DNA of 64,000 nucleotides, from NCBI GenBank assembly GCA_023392515.1, contig JAEVYX010000049.1:1-64000 (forward strand), written 5' to 3'. Positions within the stretch are counted from its first letter, which is position 1. Every line of letters begins with the position of its first letter. The notes beneath the pieces are model-generated. The model saw only the letters and a list, made by a program, of their open reading frames with translations, was not told the DNA's origin and did not search any database. Positions 17,603 to 26,518 of the stretch are shown here, in pieces. The translations under genes and the position numbers were made by a program. This stretch comes from Bacillota bacterium (lineage in GTDB: Bacteria > Bacillota > Clostridia > Christensenellales > Aristaeellaceae).

Positions 17603-18661
17603 TTATTCACCCTTAAAGGCTGTACTGCTCTCCCGGTCAATCAGCTGAAAAGGCATATAGGTCCTTACGGGGATGGTGTTATTTTGTATTTGGTCGATGA
17701 GCATGCGCACGGACATGGTCCCCATTGCTTTTTTATGGGTGTGGATGGTGGAAAGCTTGGGGGAAATATATCCGCATAGCTCAATGTCGTCAAAGCCAAC
17801 CAGGGATATATCCTGGGGAACTTTGAGCCCCTTTTCATGGATGGCCCGCATGACGCCGATGGCGGTGATATCGTTTACGCAAAAATACGCGCTGGCATGC
17901 TTTGATTGCGCCAAAGCTTTGGACATGCTTTCGTACCCGCCGTTCAGGGACAAGGCCGACTCCACCACATGACACTCTTCAATTGGAAGGCCGTGCTTTG
18001 CAATGGCTTGCCGAAATGCGACAAAACGATGCTCATTGATGAGGGCGTGATCCCGGTTTGTTTCGCCGATAAAGCCGATGCGCGTATGCCCCAGTTTTAC
18101 CAGATGATCTACAGCCAATGCGATTCCTTGTACGGCGTCGCATAACACCTGGCTAATATCGCAGTCGATATAGTTCAGCCCGCAGTAGACCAGGTGGGGG
18201 ATATGGGTGCGCAGCATGTCCAGCATATCCTGGCTCATGCGCCCAAGAAGGATGGCGCCGCTGACGGAACGGGTGACGATGCTGTTAAAAAACGCGGCGT
18301 CCTGCAGGCTCCGCTTGCTGGATATGGGGAATGTATATTCCATGGCATAGCCCTGGGCGATTATTTCCTGATAAACACCCGCGATAACCTCTGAAAAGAA
18401 AGGGTCTACAAACAAATCGTCATAGGAGGCCAGAATACAGCCGATGCTCCGGTGATCCAATTCTTCCGAGCCGTCCTTAGCCCTGTGAATCAGCATGCGT
18501 GCAGTCTGGTTTGGCACATACTGCATCTCGTGAACGATTTTCCAAACCTTTTCCGCCGTTTCCTGGCTGGCGGGTTTGGCGGCGTCGTTATTGATGACCC
18601 GGGATACCGTTGATACGGAGACCCCTGCTTTTCTGGCGATGTCCTTGAGTTTCGCGTTCAC
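17603..18661 (-). CDS. LacI-family transcriptional regulator
   Basis: A 352-residue LacI/GalR repressor. The helix-turn-helix begins MNAKLKDIARKAGVSVSTVS, with RVINNDAAKPAS following, and the periplasmic-binding-like effector domain fills the rest (for example IGFIGETNRDHALINEHR and DISLVGFDDIELCGYISP). GAAGAGGTG precedes the start. It is divergent from the ABC operon at 18896, which has an AAAACGTTTGG site just after its promoter, and the same sequence recurs at 23402, so it probably controls both transport and catabolic genes. The gntP gene lies downstream on the same strand but is far away. Ligand unknown. Confidence 0.93.
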   Translation of the reverse strand: MNAKLKDIARKAGVSVSTVSRVINNDAAKPASQETAEKVWKIVHEMQYVPNQTARMLIHRAKDGSEELDHRSIGCILASYDDLFVDPFFSEVIAGVYQEIIAQGYAMEYTFPISSKRSLQDAAFFNSIVTRSVSGAILLGRMSQDMLDMLRTHIPHLVYCGLNYIDCDISQVLCDAVQGIALAVDHLVKLGHTRIGFIGETNRDHALINEHRFVAFRQAIAKHGLPIEECHVVESALSLNGGYESMSKALAQSKHASAYFCVNDITAIGVMRAIHEKGLKVPQDISLVGFDDIELCGYISPKLSTIHTHKKAMGTMSVRMLIDQIQNNTIPVRTYMPFQLIDRESSTAFKGE

Positions 18662-18799
18662 ACTTGCACCTCTTCACCCGTTGCATGAAATGATTATCCA
18701 TGATGTGGGATTAGTGTAACATAGTTGCAGGGGTTGCGCAAGCACGGTGGACCATGCAAAAAAGCCTTTGCTTTTTTGCCGAAATGCGCAAAGAAACCG

Positions 18800-18847
18800 T
18801 TGACAAGCACCTGCAAATATAGTACACTTCAGTCAGAAAACGTTTGG
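18800..18847 (+). promoter_or_regulatory. Promoter with LacI-type operator for the NMT1-type ABC operon
   Basis: TTGACA (18800-18805), 17 bases, TACACT (18823-18828), then AAAACGTTTGG at 18837-18847, overlapping the expected transcription start. A second half-site-like GCAAACG follows at about 18849. The placement fits repression by the divergent LacI protein. Confidence 0.6.
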
Positions 18848-18895
18848 AGCAAACGTAGAGACCGACAAATGAATCATACTAGGAGGGGTGTTCTT

Positions 18896-20050
18896 ATGAA
18901 ACGTTGGACGATCCGGCTATTGGTGGTATCCCTGTGCTTCTCCATGCTCTTTGGCACTGGCGCTTTGGCGCAAAGCACCACCACGTTTGGCCTGGCTCCC
19001 TTGGAGCAGAGGCAGACTGTCAGCGTGGGCTTTTTCTCCGGCTCCGGCCATTCCATTCCCTTTTACATTGCGGAGCAGGAAGGCTTCTTTGACGAACTGA
19101 ACATCGACATCGAATATCAGTCCTTCATCAATGGCCCTGCCATGATGGAGGCCAATGCCAGCTGGGATATTGCCGATGTAGGCGGCCCCGGCGTGCTGGT
19201 GGGCCAATTGGGTTATGATGTGCGCATGGTCGGCGTATGCGACTATGAAGAAAACCTGGCGCTGTTTGTGCGCAATGACAGCCCCATCGTGGCAGCCGGC
19301 AAGGGCGCATTGGCAGACCATCCGGAAGTGTACGGCAATGCCGATGCCTGGAAGGGCACCAAATGGCTGTACCCTGTAGGCACCAACCTCCATATGACTT
19401 TGGCAGCTGCCCTGAATGGCTTTGGCCTGAGCGTTTCGGATATTGAATCCGTAAACATGGACGTAAGCAGCGCCCTGACCGCCTTTAAGGGCGGGGAAGC
19501 CGATGGCTTAGCCGTATGGAACGCCGTCGCCTTTGCGGCGGAGGATGCGGGTTTTGTGCGCGTTGGCGATGCGGGAAAACTGGGCGTTGTCAGCACCTGC
19601 GGCCTGGTAGCCACCAAGGATGCCCTTGCCAACAAGCGTGAGCTGATCAAAAAGGTATGGCAAGTGTATTACCTCACCTGGCAGTGGTGCAACGAAAGCA
19701 AAGAAAACATGGAAAAGGCAATCTCTTACTACGTGGACTCCTGTGAGACCGAGGGTGTTGTCAGCGATGAAAGCATTTGCCGCCGGGCTTTGGAATACTT
19801 CCGCTGCCCCAGCGTAAAGGAAGCCATTGCCGTTATGACGGAAACCGAACCCGACAACCAGGGCCTGTATACCTCCCGTGAACTCCTTCGCGCGGAAAAC
19901 GACCTGCTGGAAACGCTGGACTTCTTCGTGGGTCAGGGTAAATACACCGCTGATGACCGTGTGAAGGTACTGGACAACCAGCTGGTGGACAATTCCATTG
20001 CTGCGGAAGCATTGGCGGATTTTGAGGCTCAGGGTATTGAAATTAGATAA
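18896..20050 (+). CDS. ABC transporter substrate-binding protein, NMT1/SsuA/TauA type
   Basis: A 384-residue exported protein with a signal peptide to about residue 25 (MKRWTIRLL, hydrophobic core, GTGALAQ) and no lipobox. The mature start VGFFSGSGHSIPFYIAEQEGFFDELNI is the standard opening of the nitrate/sulfonate/taurine binding family. The ATG at 18896 follows AGGAGGGG; the open frame further upstream crosses the promoter and is rejected. It is followed by two SsuC-type permeases and two SsuB-type ATPases. The ligand could be a sulfonate, an amide or a pyrimidine precursor; the downstream TauE-type exporter favours a sulfonate, as inference. Confidence 0.88.
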   Translation: MKRWTIRLLVVSLCFSMLFGTGALAQSTTTFGLAPLEQRQTVSVGFFSGSGHSIPFYIAEQEGFFDELNIDIEYQSFINGPAMMEANASWDIADVGGPGVLVGQLGYDVRMVGVCDYEENLALFVRNDSPIVAAGKGALADHPEVYGNADAWKGTKWLYPVGTNLHMTLAAALNGFGLSVSDIESVNMDVSSALTAFKGGEADGLAVWNAVAFAAEDAGFVRVGDAGKLGVVSTCGLVATKDALANKRELIKKVWQVYYLTWQWCNESKENMEKAISYYVDSCETEGVVSDESICRRALEYFRCPSVKEAIAVMTETEPDNQGLYTSRELLRAENDLLETLDFFVGQGKYTADDRVKVLDNQLVDNSIAAEALADFEAQGIEIR

Positions 20051-20071
20051 CAACATAGATTAATGTGGCAT

Positions 20072-20115
20072 AAGCGGGGGCCCTGCGGATTATCAAATTC
20101 TATGGGCCTCCCCTT
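20072..20115 (+). terminator. Hairpin between binding-protein and permease genes
   Basis: AAGCGGGGGCCC (20072-20083) pairs with GGGCCTCCCCTT (20104-20115), 10 of 12 positions Watson-Crick and one G-U, with a 20-base loop. No T-run follows. Same position and type as the hairpin at 1729. Confidence 0.6.
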
Positions 20116-20161
20116 ATAGTCAAATGACAGCCCAAGGTCCATCGCAAAGGGGGATTCATCT

Positions 20162-21001
20162 GTGCAGGATACAGCAAACCGGCGCCTTACCAATGAGGAG
20201 CGGGTGCTTCTGGTACAGCGGCAGAAGCGGAAAAATGAGTATCAAAAGACGCTTTTGAGTATCACGGGAGTGCTGGGCTTCTTTTTGATCTGGCAGCTGG
20301 CGGTTTCCACCGGGCTGGTTACCAGCCGCTATATCGCGTCGCCTGTGGAAATCTTCAAGCTCTTTATTCTTAAATTACATGACGCAAACCCTGACGGCGC
20401 CGTATTGGGCGTGAATGTGCTGGCCAGCCTTCAGGTTGCCTTGGCCGGCTTTTTGCTGGCGGTGGCGGTCGGCGTGCCTTTGGGGTTGTGCATGGGTTGG
20501 TATCAGGGCTTTGATAAGTTCATGCGGCCCATATTTGAAATTGTGCGGCCTATCCCGCCGGTATCCTGGATTCCCCTTACGATTGTCTGGCTGGGTATCG
20601 GTTTGCAGGCCAAGGCCTTCATTGTATTTTTTTCCGCATTCATTCCCTGCGTCATTAATGCCTATACCGGTGTCAAGCAGACGAGCCCTGTGCTTGTCAA
20701 TGTGGCAAAAACCTGCGGTGCATCCAACTTTACCATCTTTTATAAAATCGGCATTCCTTCCGCTATGACCATGACCTTTGCGGGCATTCGCGTGGCGCTG
20801 GGCAATGCCTGGGCCACCCTGGTAGCGGCAGAAATGCTGGCCGCGTCTGCCGGCCTTGGCTATATGATCCTGATGGGGCGGCAGTTTGCAAGGCCTGATC
20901 TTATCATATTGGGCATCCTTGTCATTGGCGTAATTGGCGCCGCCTTTACATCGGTATTGGGGCTGGTGGAGAACAAGGTATTGGGGTGGAAAAAGCTGTG
21001 A
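20162..21001 (+). CDS. ABC transporter permease, SsuC/TauC type
   Basis: A 279-residue BPD-transport permease with a GTG start preceded by AAAGGGGG. Six membrane segments are visible, with the typical RPIPPVSWIPLTIVWLGIG stretch and the ATPase-contacting loop around VAKTCGASNFTIFYKIGIPSA. The last residues overlap the start of the next permease. The two permeases are distinct proteins, so the channel is probably a heterodimer, unlike the usual SsuC homodimer. Confidence 0.9.
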   Translation: MQDTANRRLTNEERVLLVQRQKRKNEYQKTLLSITGVLGFFLIWQLAVSTGLVTSRYIASPVEIFKLFILKLHDANPDGAVLGVNVLASLQVALAGFLLAVAVGVPLGLCMGWYQGFDKFMRPIFEIVRPIPPVSWIPLTIVWLGIGLQAKAFIVFFSAFIPCVINAYTGVKQTSPVLVNVAKTCGASNFTIFYKIGIPSAMTMTFAGIRVALGNAWATLVAAEMLAASAGLGYMILMGRQFARPDLIILGILVIGVIGAAFTSVLGLVENKVLGWKKL

Positions 21002-21816
21002 AGACAAAAAAACAAATCGTGCGCAGCGAGGCGGAACGCAAAGAACTGGTAAGGCGGCGCATCTACAGCATTTTGCCGTTCCTGTCGCTTTGTCTGCTGG
21101 TGCTCTTATGGATTTTCGTATCCGGGCAGCAAAGCGCCTCGTTCCCTTCGCCCAAGGATATCTGGGAAAGATTCATGCGGCTGCTGGAAAAGCCGATTAT
21201 GCGCCTGTCTTTATGGCAGCATATCTGGGCCAGCCTGCAGCGGGTGTTTGTGGCACTGATTGCTTCCTGGGTGCTGGGTATTTCATTCGGTATTTTGATT
21301 GGATGGAATAAAAAAGCCAAGGCGCTATTCGGCCCCTTGTTTACAGGCCTGCGTGCGGTTCCGCCTCTGGCCTGGATTCCCTTGATTACCATCTGGTTCG
21401 GGATCGGGGAGTTCCCCAAGGTATTGGTAGTGTTTATCGGCGCGGTGATGTCCGTGGTGGTCAATACCCAGGCTGGCATTCAAAACGTCAATCAGCTTTA
21501 CCTGAATGTGGGCAGAATCTTTCATGCCGATAAACGGCAGATGCTTATGCAGATTGCCGTACCCTCGGCGCTGGACGCCATCTTTGCGGGAATCCGTACA
21601 TCAACCAGTGCGGGCTGGATGGTGGTTCTGGCTGCGGAGATGCTGGGCGCCAAGTCCGGGGTGGGCTTTCTCATCACCCGGGGTATGGATTCCGGGGATA
21701 TGTCCCTGGTGCTCCTGTCCATGATCTGCATTGGCCTGGTGGGTGCGGCACTGGCTGTGCTTACACAAATTATAGAAGGGCTGGTATGTCCGTGGAAAGC
21801 AAAAAGGTCAAACTGA
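20986..21816 (+). CDS. ABC transporter permease, SsuC/TauC type, second copy
   Basis: A 276-residue permease with the same layout as its neighbour: RAVPPLAWIPLITIWFGIGEFPKV and the loop VGRIFHADKRQMLMQIAVPSA. The start is a GTG at 20986 or, four codons later, at 20998 (GTGA overlap with the previous stop); both are plausible. It overlaps the first ATPase gene by 31 bases. Two permeases plus two ATPases suggest an asymmetric importer. Confidence 0.9.
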   Translation: MEKAVKTKKQIVRSEAERKELVRRRIYSILPFLSLCLLVLLWIFVSGQQSASFPSPKDIWERFMRLLEKPIMRLSLWQHIWASLQRVFVALIASWVLGISFGILIGWNKKAKALFGPLFTGLRAVPPLAWIPLITIWFGIGEFPKVLVVFIGAVMSVVVNTQAGIQNVNQLYLNVGRIFHADKRQMLMQIAVPSALDAIFAGIRTSTSAGWMVVLAAEMLGAKSGVGFLITRGMDSGDMSLVLLSMICIGLVGAALAVLTQIIEGLVCPWKAKRSN

Positions 21817-22553
21817 GTTTACAGCATATCGCCCAGAACTACATTGTCAAAAACAAGGTGTTCGAGGCCGTTACAGGTGTTTCCCTGGACGTATATGACC
21901 GGGAGTTCCTCGTCATCCTGGGGCCGGGGCATTGCGGAAAATCGGTGCTGCTCAACATCATCGGGGGCCTCGAAAAGCCTGTAGGTGGCGCGGTCTTCCT
22001 GGATGGGGAAAAGATTACGGGCTGTGATAAGCGGATTGGCATGGTATTTCAAAAGCTCGCCCTTATGCCTTGGAAAACCGTAATGGGCAATGTGGAATTC
22101 GGCCCGCAGATGGCTGGGGTGGATAAAAAAACGCGCCGGGAAACAGCCCAGAAATATATCGACCTGGTTGGACTAAAGGGCTTTGAAAAAAGCTATCCCA
22201 GCCAGCTTTCCGGGGGCATGAAGCAAAGGGTGGGTATTGCCAGGGCCTATGCCAACAACCCGGAAATATTGCTCATGGATGAGCCCTTCGGCCAATTGGA
22301 CGCCCAAACCCGCTATGCGATGGAAGAGGAAATTCAGAAAATTTGGCAGCGGGAAAAGCGCACCATTCTGTTTGTTACCAACAACATTGAGGAAGCCGTG
22401 TACCTTGGGGACCGGATTGTGCTTTTGTCCGCCTGCCCCGCCAGCGTAAAGGCGGTATATGACGTCAATCTGCCCAGGCCGAGAGACACGGTATCGCCGG
22501 AGTTTCTGGCACTGCGAAAAACCATTTCGGATAACACGGACCTTCCTCTGTAA
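21786..22553 (+). CDS. ABC transporter ATP-binding protein, SsuB/TauB type
   Basis: A 255-residue ATPase. Walker A is GPGHCGKS (46-53), unusual in having His where GPSGCGKS has Gly; the signature LSGGMKQ (141-147) and Walker B ILLMDEP are standard. The second ATPase of the operon has a normal Walker A but a degenerate signature, so the pair looks complementary. It starts inside the end of the permease gene, which indicates coupled translation. Confidence 0.92.
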   Translation: MSVESKKVKLSLQHIAQNYIVKNKVFEAVTGVSLDVYDREFLVILGPGHCGKSVLLNIIGGLEKPVGGAVFLDGEKITGCDKRIGMVFQKLALMPWKTVMGNVEFGPQMAGVDKKTRRETAQKYIDLVGLKGFEKSYPSQLSGGMKQRVGIARAYANNPEILLMDEPFGQLDAQTRYAMEEEIQKIWQREKRTILFVTNNIEEAVYLGDRIVLLSACPASVKAVYDVNLPRPRDTVSPEFLALRKTISDNTDLPL

Positions 22554-22588
22554 CGGGCAATGCCATCCTGATGTCTGGAGGGAATAAG

Positions 22589-23338
22589 ATGAGCAACCAG
22601 GAACGCTGCAAAATCGAGGTCAAGAACCTCTCCAAATATTTTGGCAGCCTGCACGTATTGGATAATATCTCTTTCAATATCAAAAAGGGCGAGTTTGTAT
22701 GCGTGGTCGGCCCTACCGGCTGCGGAAAAACCACGTTTTTAAACCTGCTGACCAGAATCTATATGCCGTCCAAGGGCGACTTGTTTATTGACGGGGAATC
22801 GGCGGATCCGAAAAAGCATAACCTTGCCTTTGTGTTCCAGGAGCCCAGCGCGATCCCATGGCTCACAGTGGAAAAGAACCTGCGCTTTGGGCTGGAACTG
22901 AAAAAACTTGATAAAAAGACTATTGACGAACGGGTTGAAAAGATTATATCGCTTTTGGGCCTGCAGGCCTTCCGGGATTCCTATCCCCACCAGTTGTCCG
23001 TCAGCTCTGAGCAGCGTATCATCATCGGCCGGGCGTTTGCCATGAACCCAGATTTGCTGCTCATGGATGAACCCTACGGGCAGATGGACATCAAGCTGCG
23101 CTTTTATCTGGAGGACGAGGTGATCCGCCTTTGGAAGGAATGGGGCAGCACCGTGGTATTCATCACCCACAACATTGAGGAGGCCGTTTATTTGGCCGAG
23201 CGCATCCTCATCATGTCCAACAAGCCTACCACTATCAAAGAAGAAGTTATAGTGGATCTGCCCAGGCCCAGGGATGTGACGGACCCCGAATTTATCAAAA
23301 TCCGCAAGTATGTCACCGATCAGATCAAGTGGTGGTAA
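22589..23338 (+). CDS. ABC transporter ATP-binding protein with degenerate signature motif
   Basis: A 249-residue ATPase. Walker A GPTGCGKT (41-48) and Walker B LLLMDEP are intact, but the signature reads LSVSSEQ (136-142) where LSGGQ/LSGGM is expected. The ATG at 22589 has GGAGGG six bases upstream; an in-frame ATG at 22571 lies before that site. In a heterodimer with the preceding ATPase one composite site would have a poor signature, as in other asymmetric ABC systems. It ends the transport part of the operon. Confidence 0.9.
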   Translation: MSNQERCKIEVKNLSKYFGSLHVLDNISFNIKKGEFVCVVGPTGCGKTTFLNLLTRIYMPSKGDLFIDGESADPKKHNLAFVFQEPSAIPWLTVEKNLRFGLELKKLDKKTIDERVEKIISLLGLQAFRDSYPHQLSVSSEQRIIIGRAFAMNPDLLLMDEPYGQMDIKLRFYLEDEVIRLWKEWGSTVVFITHNIEEAVYLAERILIMSNKPTTIKEEVIVDLPRPRDVTDPEFIKIRKYVTDQIKWW

Positions 23339-23343
23339 GATGC

Positions 23344-23367
23344 CGGGAAAAGACTTGCCGTTTCCCG
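23344..23367 (+). terminator. Hairpin after the ABC transporter genes
   Basis: CGGGAAA (23344-23350) pairs with TTTCCCG (23361-23367) around a 10-base loop and is followed by a moderately T-rich stretch. Possibly a partial terminator between transport and catabolic genes. Confidence 0.5.
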
Positions 23368-23401
23368 CGTCTTTATGGCCTATTCATTTTTGTAATAAAT
23401 A

Positions 23402-23412
23402 AAAACGTTTGG
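23402..23412. promoter_or_regulatory. LacI-type operator AAAACGTTTGG
   Basis: Identical over 11 bases to the site at 18837-18847, and located 29 bases before the dehydrogenase gene, so the same LacI regulator probably controls both. No convincing -35/-10 pair is visible next to it. Confidence 0.5.
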
Positions 23413-23440
23413 TGAGAAGGTTATTAAAGGAGTGACCCCT

Positions 23441-24889
23441 TTGATTTATGATGTGCTGATTATCGGCTGCGGCATTACCGGGGCTGCCGCTGCTTACGAA
23501 TTATCCCGTTATGACCTGAAGCTGGGGGTACTGGAACAGTATAATGACGTGGCCAACGGAGTTACCAAAGCAAACAGCGCCATTCTCCACGCCGGGTTTG
23601 ACCCCATACCTGGCAGTACCGAAGCACAATTGAATTTGGAAGGCATTCGCCTGGCCAAGGAACTTTGTGAAAAGCTGGATGTGGAGCGCAGGGAAATTCC
23701 GTCCTTTGTCATTGCGCTGGAAGAGCGGGATATGGCGGAAATCGAAATGCTATATGACCGGGGCGTAAAAAACGGTGTGCCCGGTATCCGCATTCTCACA
23801 AGGGATGAAGCCTTGAAAATCGAGCCTGCGCTGAACCCCAACATCCTGGCGGCGCTGTATGCCCCCGGCTCTGCTATTGTAAACCCCTGGGAGTATGCCA
23901 TTGCCCTTGCGGAAACGGCAGTGCGGAACGGGACCCATATGCATTTGGGCACGAAGGTAACCGCCATTCAAAAAAAGGGGGATATCTTTCATTTAGCGAC
24001 CAACCGGGGTGAATTTACCGCCCGGTATGTCATAAACGCGGGAGGCTGCGATTCGGACAAGGTACACGCATTGATCGGCGGTTCCGGCTTCACCTCCACC
24101 CATTTCAGGGGCGGCTATTATGTGCTGGACAAGAGCCAGGGAACCCTGGTGAATTCCGTCATCTTTCCGTGCCCTGATGAGTATGGCTTCAAAGGCGTTC
24201 TGGTGGCTCCAACCGTTCACGGCAACCTGATCGTGGGCCCGGACGCCGAAAAGGCGCAGGACGGGGCGGATGTGCGAAATACCGCAAAAAGCCTTCAAGA
24301 TGTAAAAGCCTGGGGCCTGCGCTCGGTGCCGGGGATCAATTTCCGGGAAGTGATCCACGAATACGCCGGGGTGCGTCCCAACACGCAGTTTAAGGATTTC
24401 ATCATTGGCGAATCCCCCGCGTGCAAGCACTTCATCAACCTGGCGGGCATCAAGTCTCCGGGGCTTTCCGCAGCGCCGGCCATTGCCAAAAAGGGCGTGG
24501 AGGTTTTGCGGGAATGCGGCCTCGAGCTGTATAAAAAGGAATCCTTTATCGATACCCGCAAGCGTATCAAATTCCGGGCGCTAAGCCAGGCAGAGAAAGA
24601 ACAGGTCATCCGGGAAAACCCCTTGTACGGCAGGGTGATCTGCCGCTGCGAAACGGTAACGGAAGGGGAAATCGTGGAGGCCATTCACAGGCCCATCACC
24701 CCCACCACCATTGACGCCATCAAACGCCGCTGCGGCGCGGGCATGGGCCGCTGCCAGGGCGGATTTTGCGGGCCCAGGGTTCACGAGATTCTCGCTCGGG
24801 AGCTTCACAAATCCATGGATGAAATCCTCCTGGATGAGGAAGGCACCTACCTTCTCACAGGCCCCACAAAGGAGGAAGCTGCACAATGA
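23441..24889 (+). CDS. FAD-dependent dehydrogenase, GlpA/DadA-like with C-terminal BFD-type [2Fe-2S] domain
   Basis: A 482-residue flavoprotein. FAD binding is at the N-terminus (IIGCGITGAAAAYELS), and the body matches the anaerobic glycerol-3-phosphate dehydrogenase/LhgO group (NAGGCDSDKVH, HEYAGVRPN, NLAGIKSPGLSAAPAIA). The C-terminal part has four cysteines in BFD-like spacing: Cys401, Cys403, Cys431 and Cys438. The TTG at 23441 is 8 bases after AAAGGAG; a GTG at 23432 overlaps that site and is less likely. It forms a three-gene set with the next FAD protein and DUF1667. In this operon it may oxidise a 2-hydroxyacid rather than glycerol phosphate. Confidence 0.87.
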   Translation: MIYDVLIIGCGITGAAAAYELSRYDLKLGVLEQYNDVANGVTKANSAILHAGFDPIPGSTEAQLNLEGIRLAKELCEKLDVERREIPSFVIALEERDMAEIEMLYDRGVKNGVPGIRILTRDEALKIEPALNPNILAALYAPGSAIVNPWEYAIALAETAVRNGTHMHLGTKVTAIQKKGDIFHLATNRGEFTARYVINAGGCDSDKVHALIGGSGFTSTHFRGGYYVLDKSQGTLVNSVIFPCPDEYGFKGVLVAPTVHGNLIVGPDAEKAQDGADVRNTAKSLQDVKAWGLRSVPGINFREVIHEYAGVRPNTQFKDFIIGESPACKHFINLAGIKSPGLSAAPAIAKKGVEVLRECGLELYKKESFIDTRKRIKFRALSQAEKEQVIRENPLYGRVICRCETVTEGEIVEAIHRPITPTTIDAIKRRCGAGMGRCQGGFCGPRVHEILARELHKSMDEILLDEEGTYLLTGPTKEEAAQ

Positions 24890-26151
24890 AATATGATGTG
24901 ATTGTCATCGGCGGCGGCCCGGCGGGGCTGGCGGCGGCTATCAGCGCCTGGGAAAACGGGGCGCAAAAGGTGGTTATCCTGGAGCGGGACAAGGAATTGG
25001 GCGGCATATTGAATCAATGCATCCACAATGGGTTTGGCCTGCACTACTTTAAAGAGGAATTGACCGGCCCCGAATACGCAGGAAGATTTATACAGATGCT
25101 TTCCAATACAGGTATTGAAACCAAGCTGGATACCATGGTATTGGCAATCACCAAAGAAAAACAGATCCATTGCGTAAGCGCAAAGGAAGGCTACCAGGTA
25201 TTGGAGGGAAAGGCCATCGTCCTGGCCATGGGTTGCAGGGAGCGCACCCGGGGAGCAATCATGATGCCCGGTGACCGTCCTGCCGGCGTCTTTACGGCCG
25301 GCGCTGCCCAGCGCTATGTGAACCTGGAAGGGTGGATGGTAGGCAAAAAGATTGTAATCCTGGGCAGTGGGGACATCGGGCTTATCATGGCCAGGCGCAT
25401 GACGCTTGAGGGAGCGAAAGTGCTGGCCTGCGTGGAGCTGTGCCCTTATTCCAACGGTCTGAACCGGAACATCGTCCAATGCTTGCAGGATTATGATATT
25501 CCCCTGTATTTGAGCCATACCATTACCGATATCAAGGGTAGGCACCGGGTGGAGCAGGTGGTGATTCAGCAGGTAGGGGAGGATTTGAAGCCCATCCCCG
25601 GCACGGAAAAAGCGCTGGATTGCGATACGGTGCTTCTCTCCGTGGGCCTTATACCGGAAAACGAGCTGAGCCGCCAGGCGGAAATCCCCATCGATCCCCG
25701 CACGGGAGGCGCCATCGTCCGGGAGAATATGGAAACCCTGGTGCCCGGCATATATGCCTGCGGCAATGTGGCCCATGTCCACGATCTGGTGGACTTTGTA
25801 ACCGCCGAAAGCAAGCGGGCCGGGGCAGCCGCCGCAAAGTATACCAATGTGGCGGAGGATGCAGGCCGGACACTGGCGGTAACACCGGGAGAACAGGTAG
25901 GCTATACTGTTCCCCAGCGCATCCGCCTTTCCCATGTGGAAAAGGCCGTAGAGGTATTCTTCAGGGTACGGGGCGTACTTGCCGACCAGGAGATTCAGGT
26001 GGTAAGCGGGGACGAGACGCTTCTTAGGTTCAAGCGTGAGCGCATGGCCCCCGGTGAAATGGAGAAGATTACCCTGCCCAAGGCCTGTTTGGAAAAGGCG
26101 GAGGGAGAAATTACAATCCGTGTAAGGCCCCTTTCGAAGGAGGGAGTATAA
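24886..26151 (+). CDS. NAD(P)/FAD-dependent pyridine nucleotide-disulfide-type oxidoreductase
   Basis: A 421-residue protein with two dinucleotide folds: IGGGPAGLAAAISAWENG at the N-terminus for FAD and ILGSGDIGLIMARRM in the middle for NAD(P), plus the family's YACGNVAHVHD segment. There is no redox-active CxxxxC pair. The ATGA overlap with the preceding gene and the DUF1667 gene after it reproduce the dehydrogenase trio found in clostridial glycerol-phosphate operons, where this subunit passes electrons between the FAD subunit and NAD(P). Confidence 0.88.
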   Translation: MKYDVIVIGGGPAGLAAAISAWENGAQKVVILERDKELGGILNQCIHNGFGLHYFKEELTGPEYAGRFIQMLSNTGIETKLDTMVLAITKEKQIHCVSAKEGYQVLEGKAIVLAMGCRERTRGAIMMPGDRPAGVFTAGAAQRYVNLEGWMVGKKIVILGSGDIGLIMARRMTLEGAKVLACVELCPYSNGLNRNIVQCLQDYDIPLYLSHTITDIKGRHRVEQVVIQQVGEDLKPIPGTEKALDCDTVLLSVGLIPENELSRQAEIPIDPRTGGAIVRENMETLVPGIYACGNVAHVHDLVDFVTAESKRAGAAAAKYTNVAEDAGRTLAVTPGEQVGYTVPQRIRLSHVEKAVEVFFRVRGVLADQEIQVVSGDETLLRFKRERMAPGEMEKITLPKACLEKAEGEITIRVRPLSKEGV

Positions 26152-26153
26152 CG

Positions 26154-26513
26154 ATGAAACAGATTACATGCATCGTCTGCCCCAAGGGCTGCCGCCTTAC
26201 GGTTCGCGATGAAGAAGATATCGAAGTTACCGGCGCGGGCTGCCTCCGGGGCGTTGCCTACGGGAAAAAGGAAGTCACTTCGCCTACCCGGGTGCTTACT
26301 TCCACGGTACGGCTTGCAGGCGGGGCTTATACCCGTCTACCTGTAAAAACAAAATCAGACATTCCCAAAGGAATGATTCAAAAAGCCATGGCTCTTTTAA
26401 ACAATGTGGAAGTCAAGGCTCCGGTCACGGCGGGGGATGTAATCATACCGGATATCCTGGGGACGGGAATCCCCTGGGTAGCCACCCGGTCGTTTGAAAA
26501 GAAGGGGGCATGA
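26154..26513 (+). CDS. DUF1667 family protein, small dehydrogenase subunit
   Basis: A 119-residue protein opening with ITCIVCPKGCRL, the CxxCPxGC motif of DUF1667, with a further cysteine in GAGCLRG; these could bind a metal or cluster. Known genes of this family follow the GlpA-like and FAD/NAD oxidoreductase pair, as here, two bases after the previous stop. The stop overlaps a possible ATG of the next gene. Exact biochemical role unproven. Confidence 0.9.
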   Translation: MKQITCIVCPKGCRLTVRDEEDIEVTGAGCLRGVAYGKKEVTSPTRVLTSTVRLAGGAYTRLPVKTKSDIPKGMIQKAMALLNNVEVKAPVTAGDVIIPDILGTGIPWVATRSFEKKGA

Positions 26514-26518
26514 GCGGA

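Noticed and set aside
24886..26513. Calling the FAD protein and DUF1667 gene glpB and glpC
   Set aside because: The trio resembles clostridial glycerol-phosphate operons, but there is no glycerol kinase or facilitator, and the LarA and TauE neighbours suggest another substrate.
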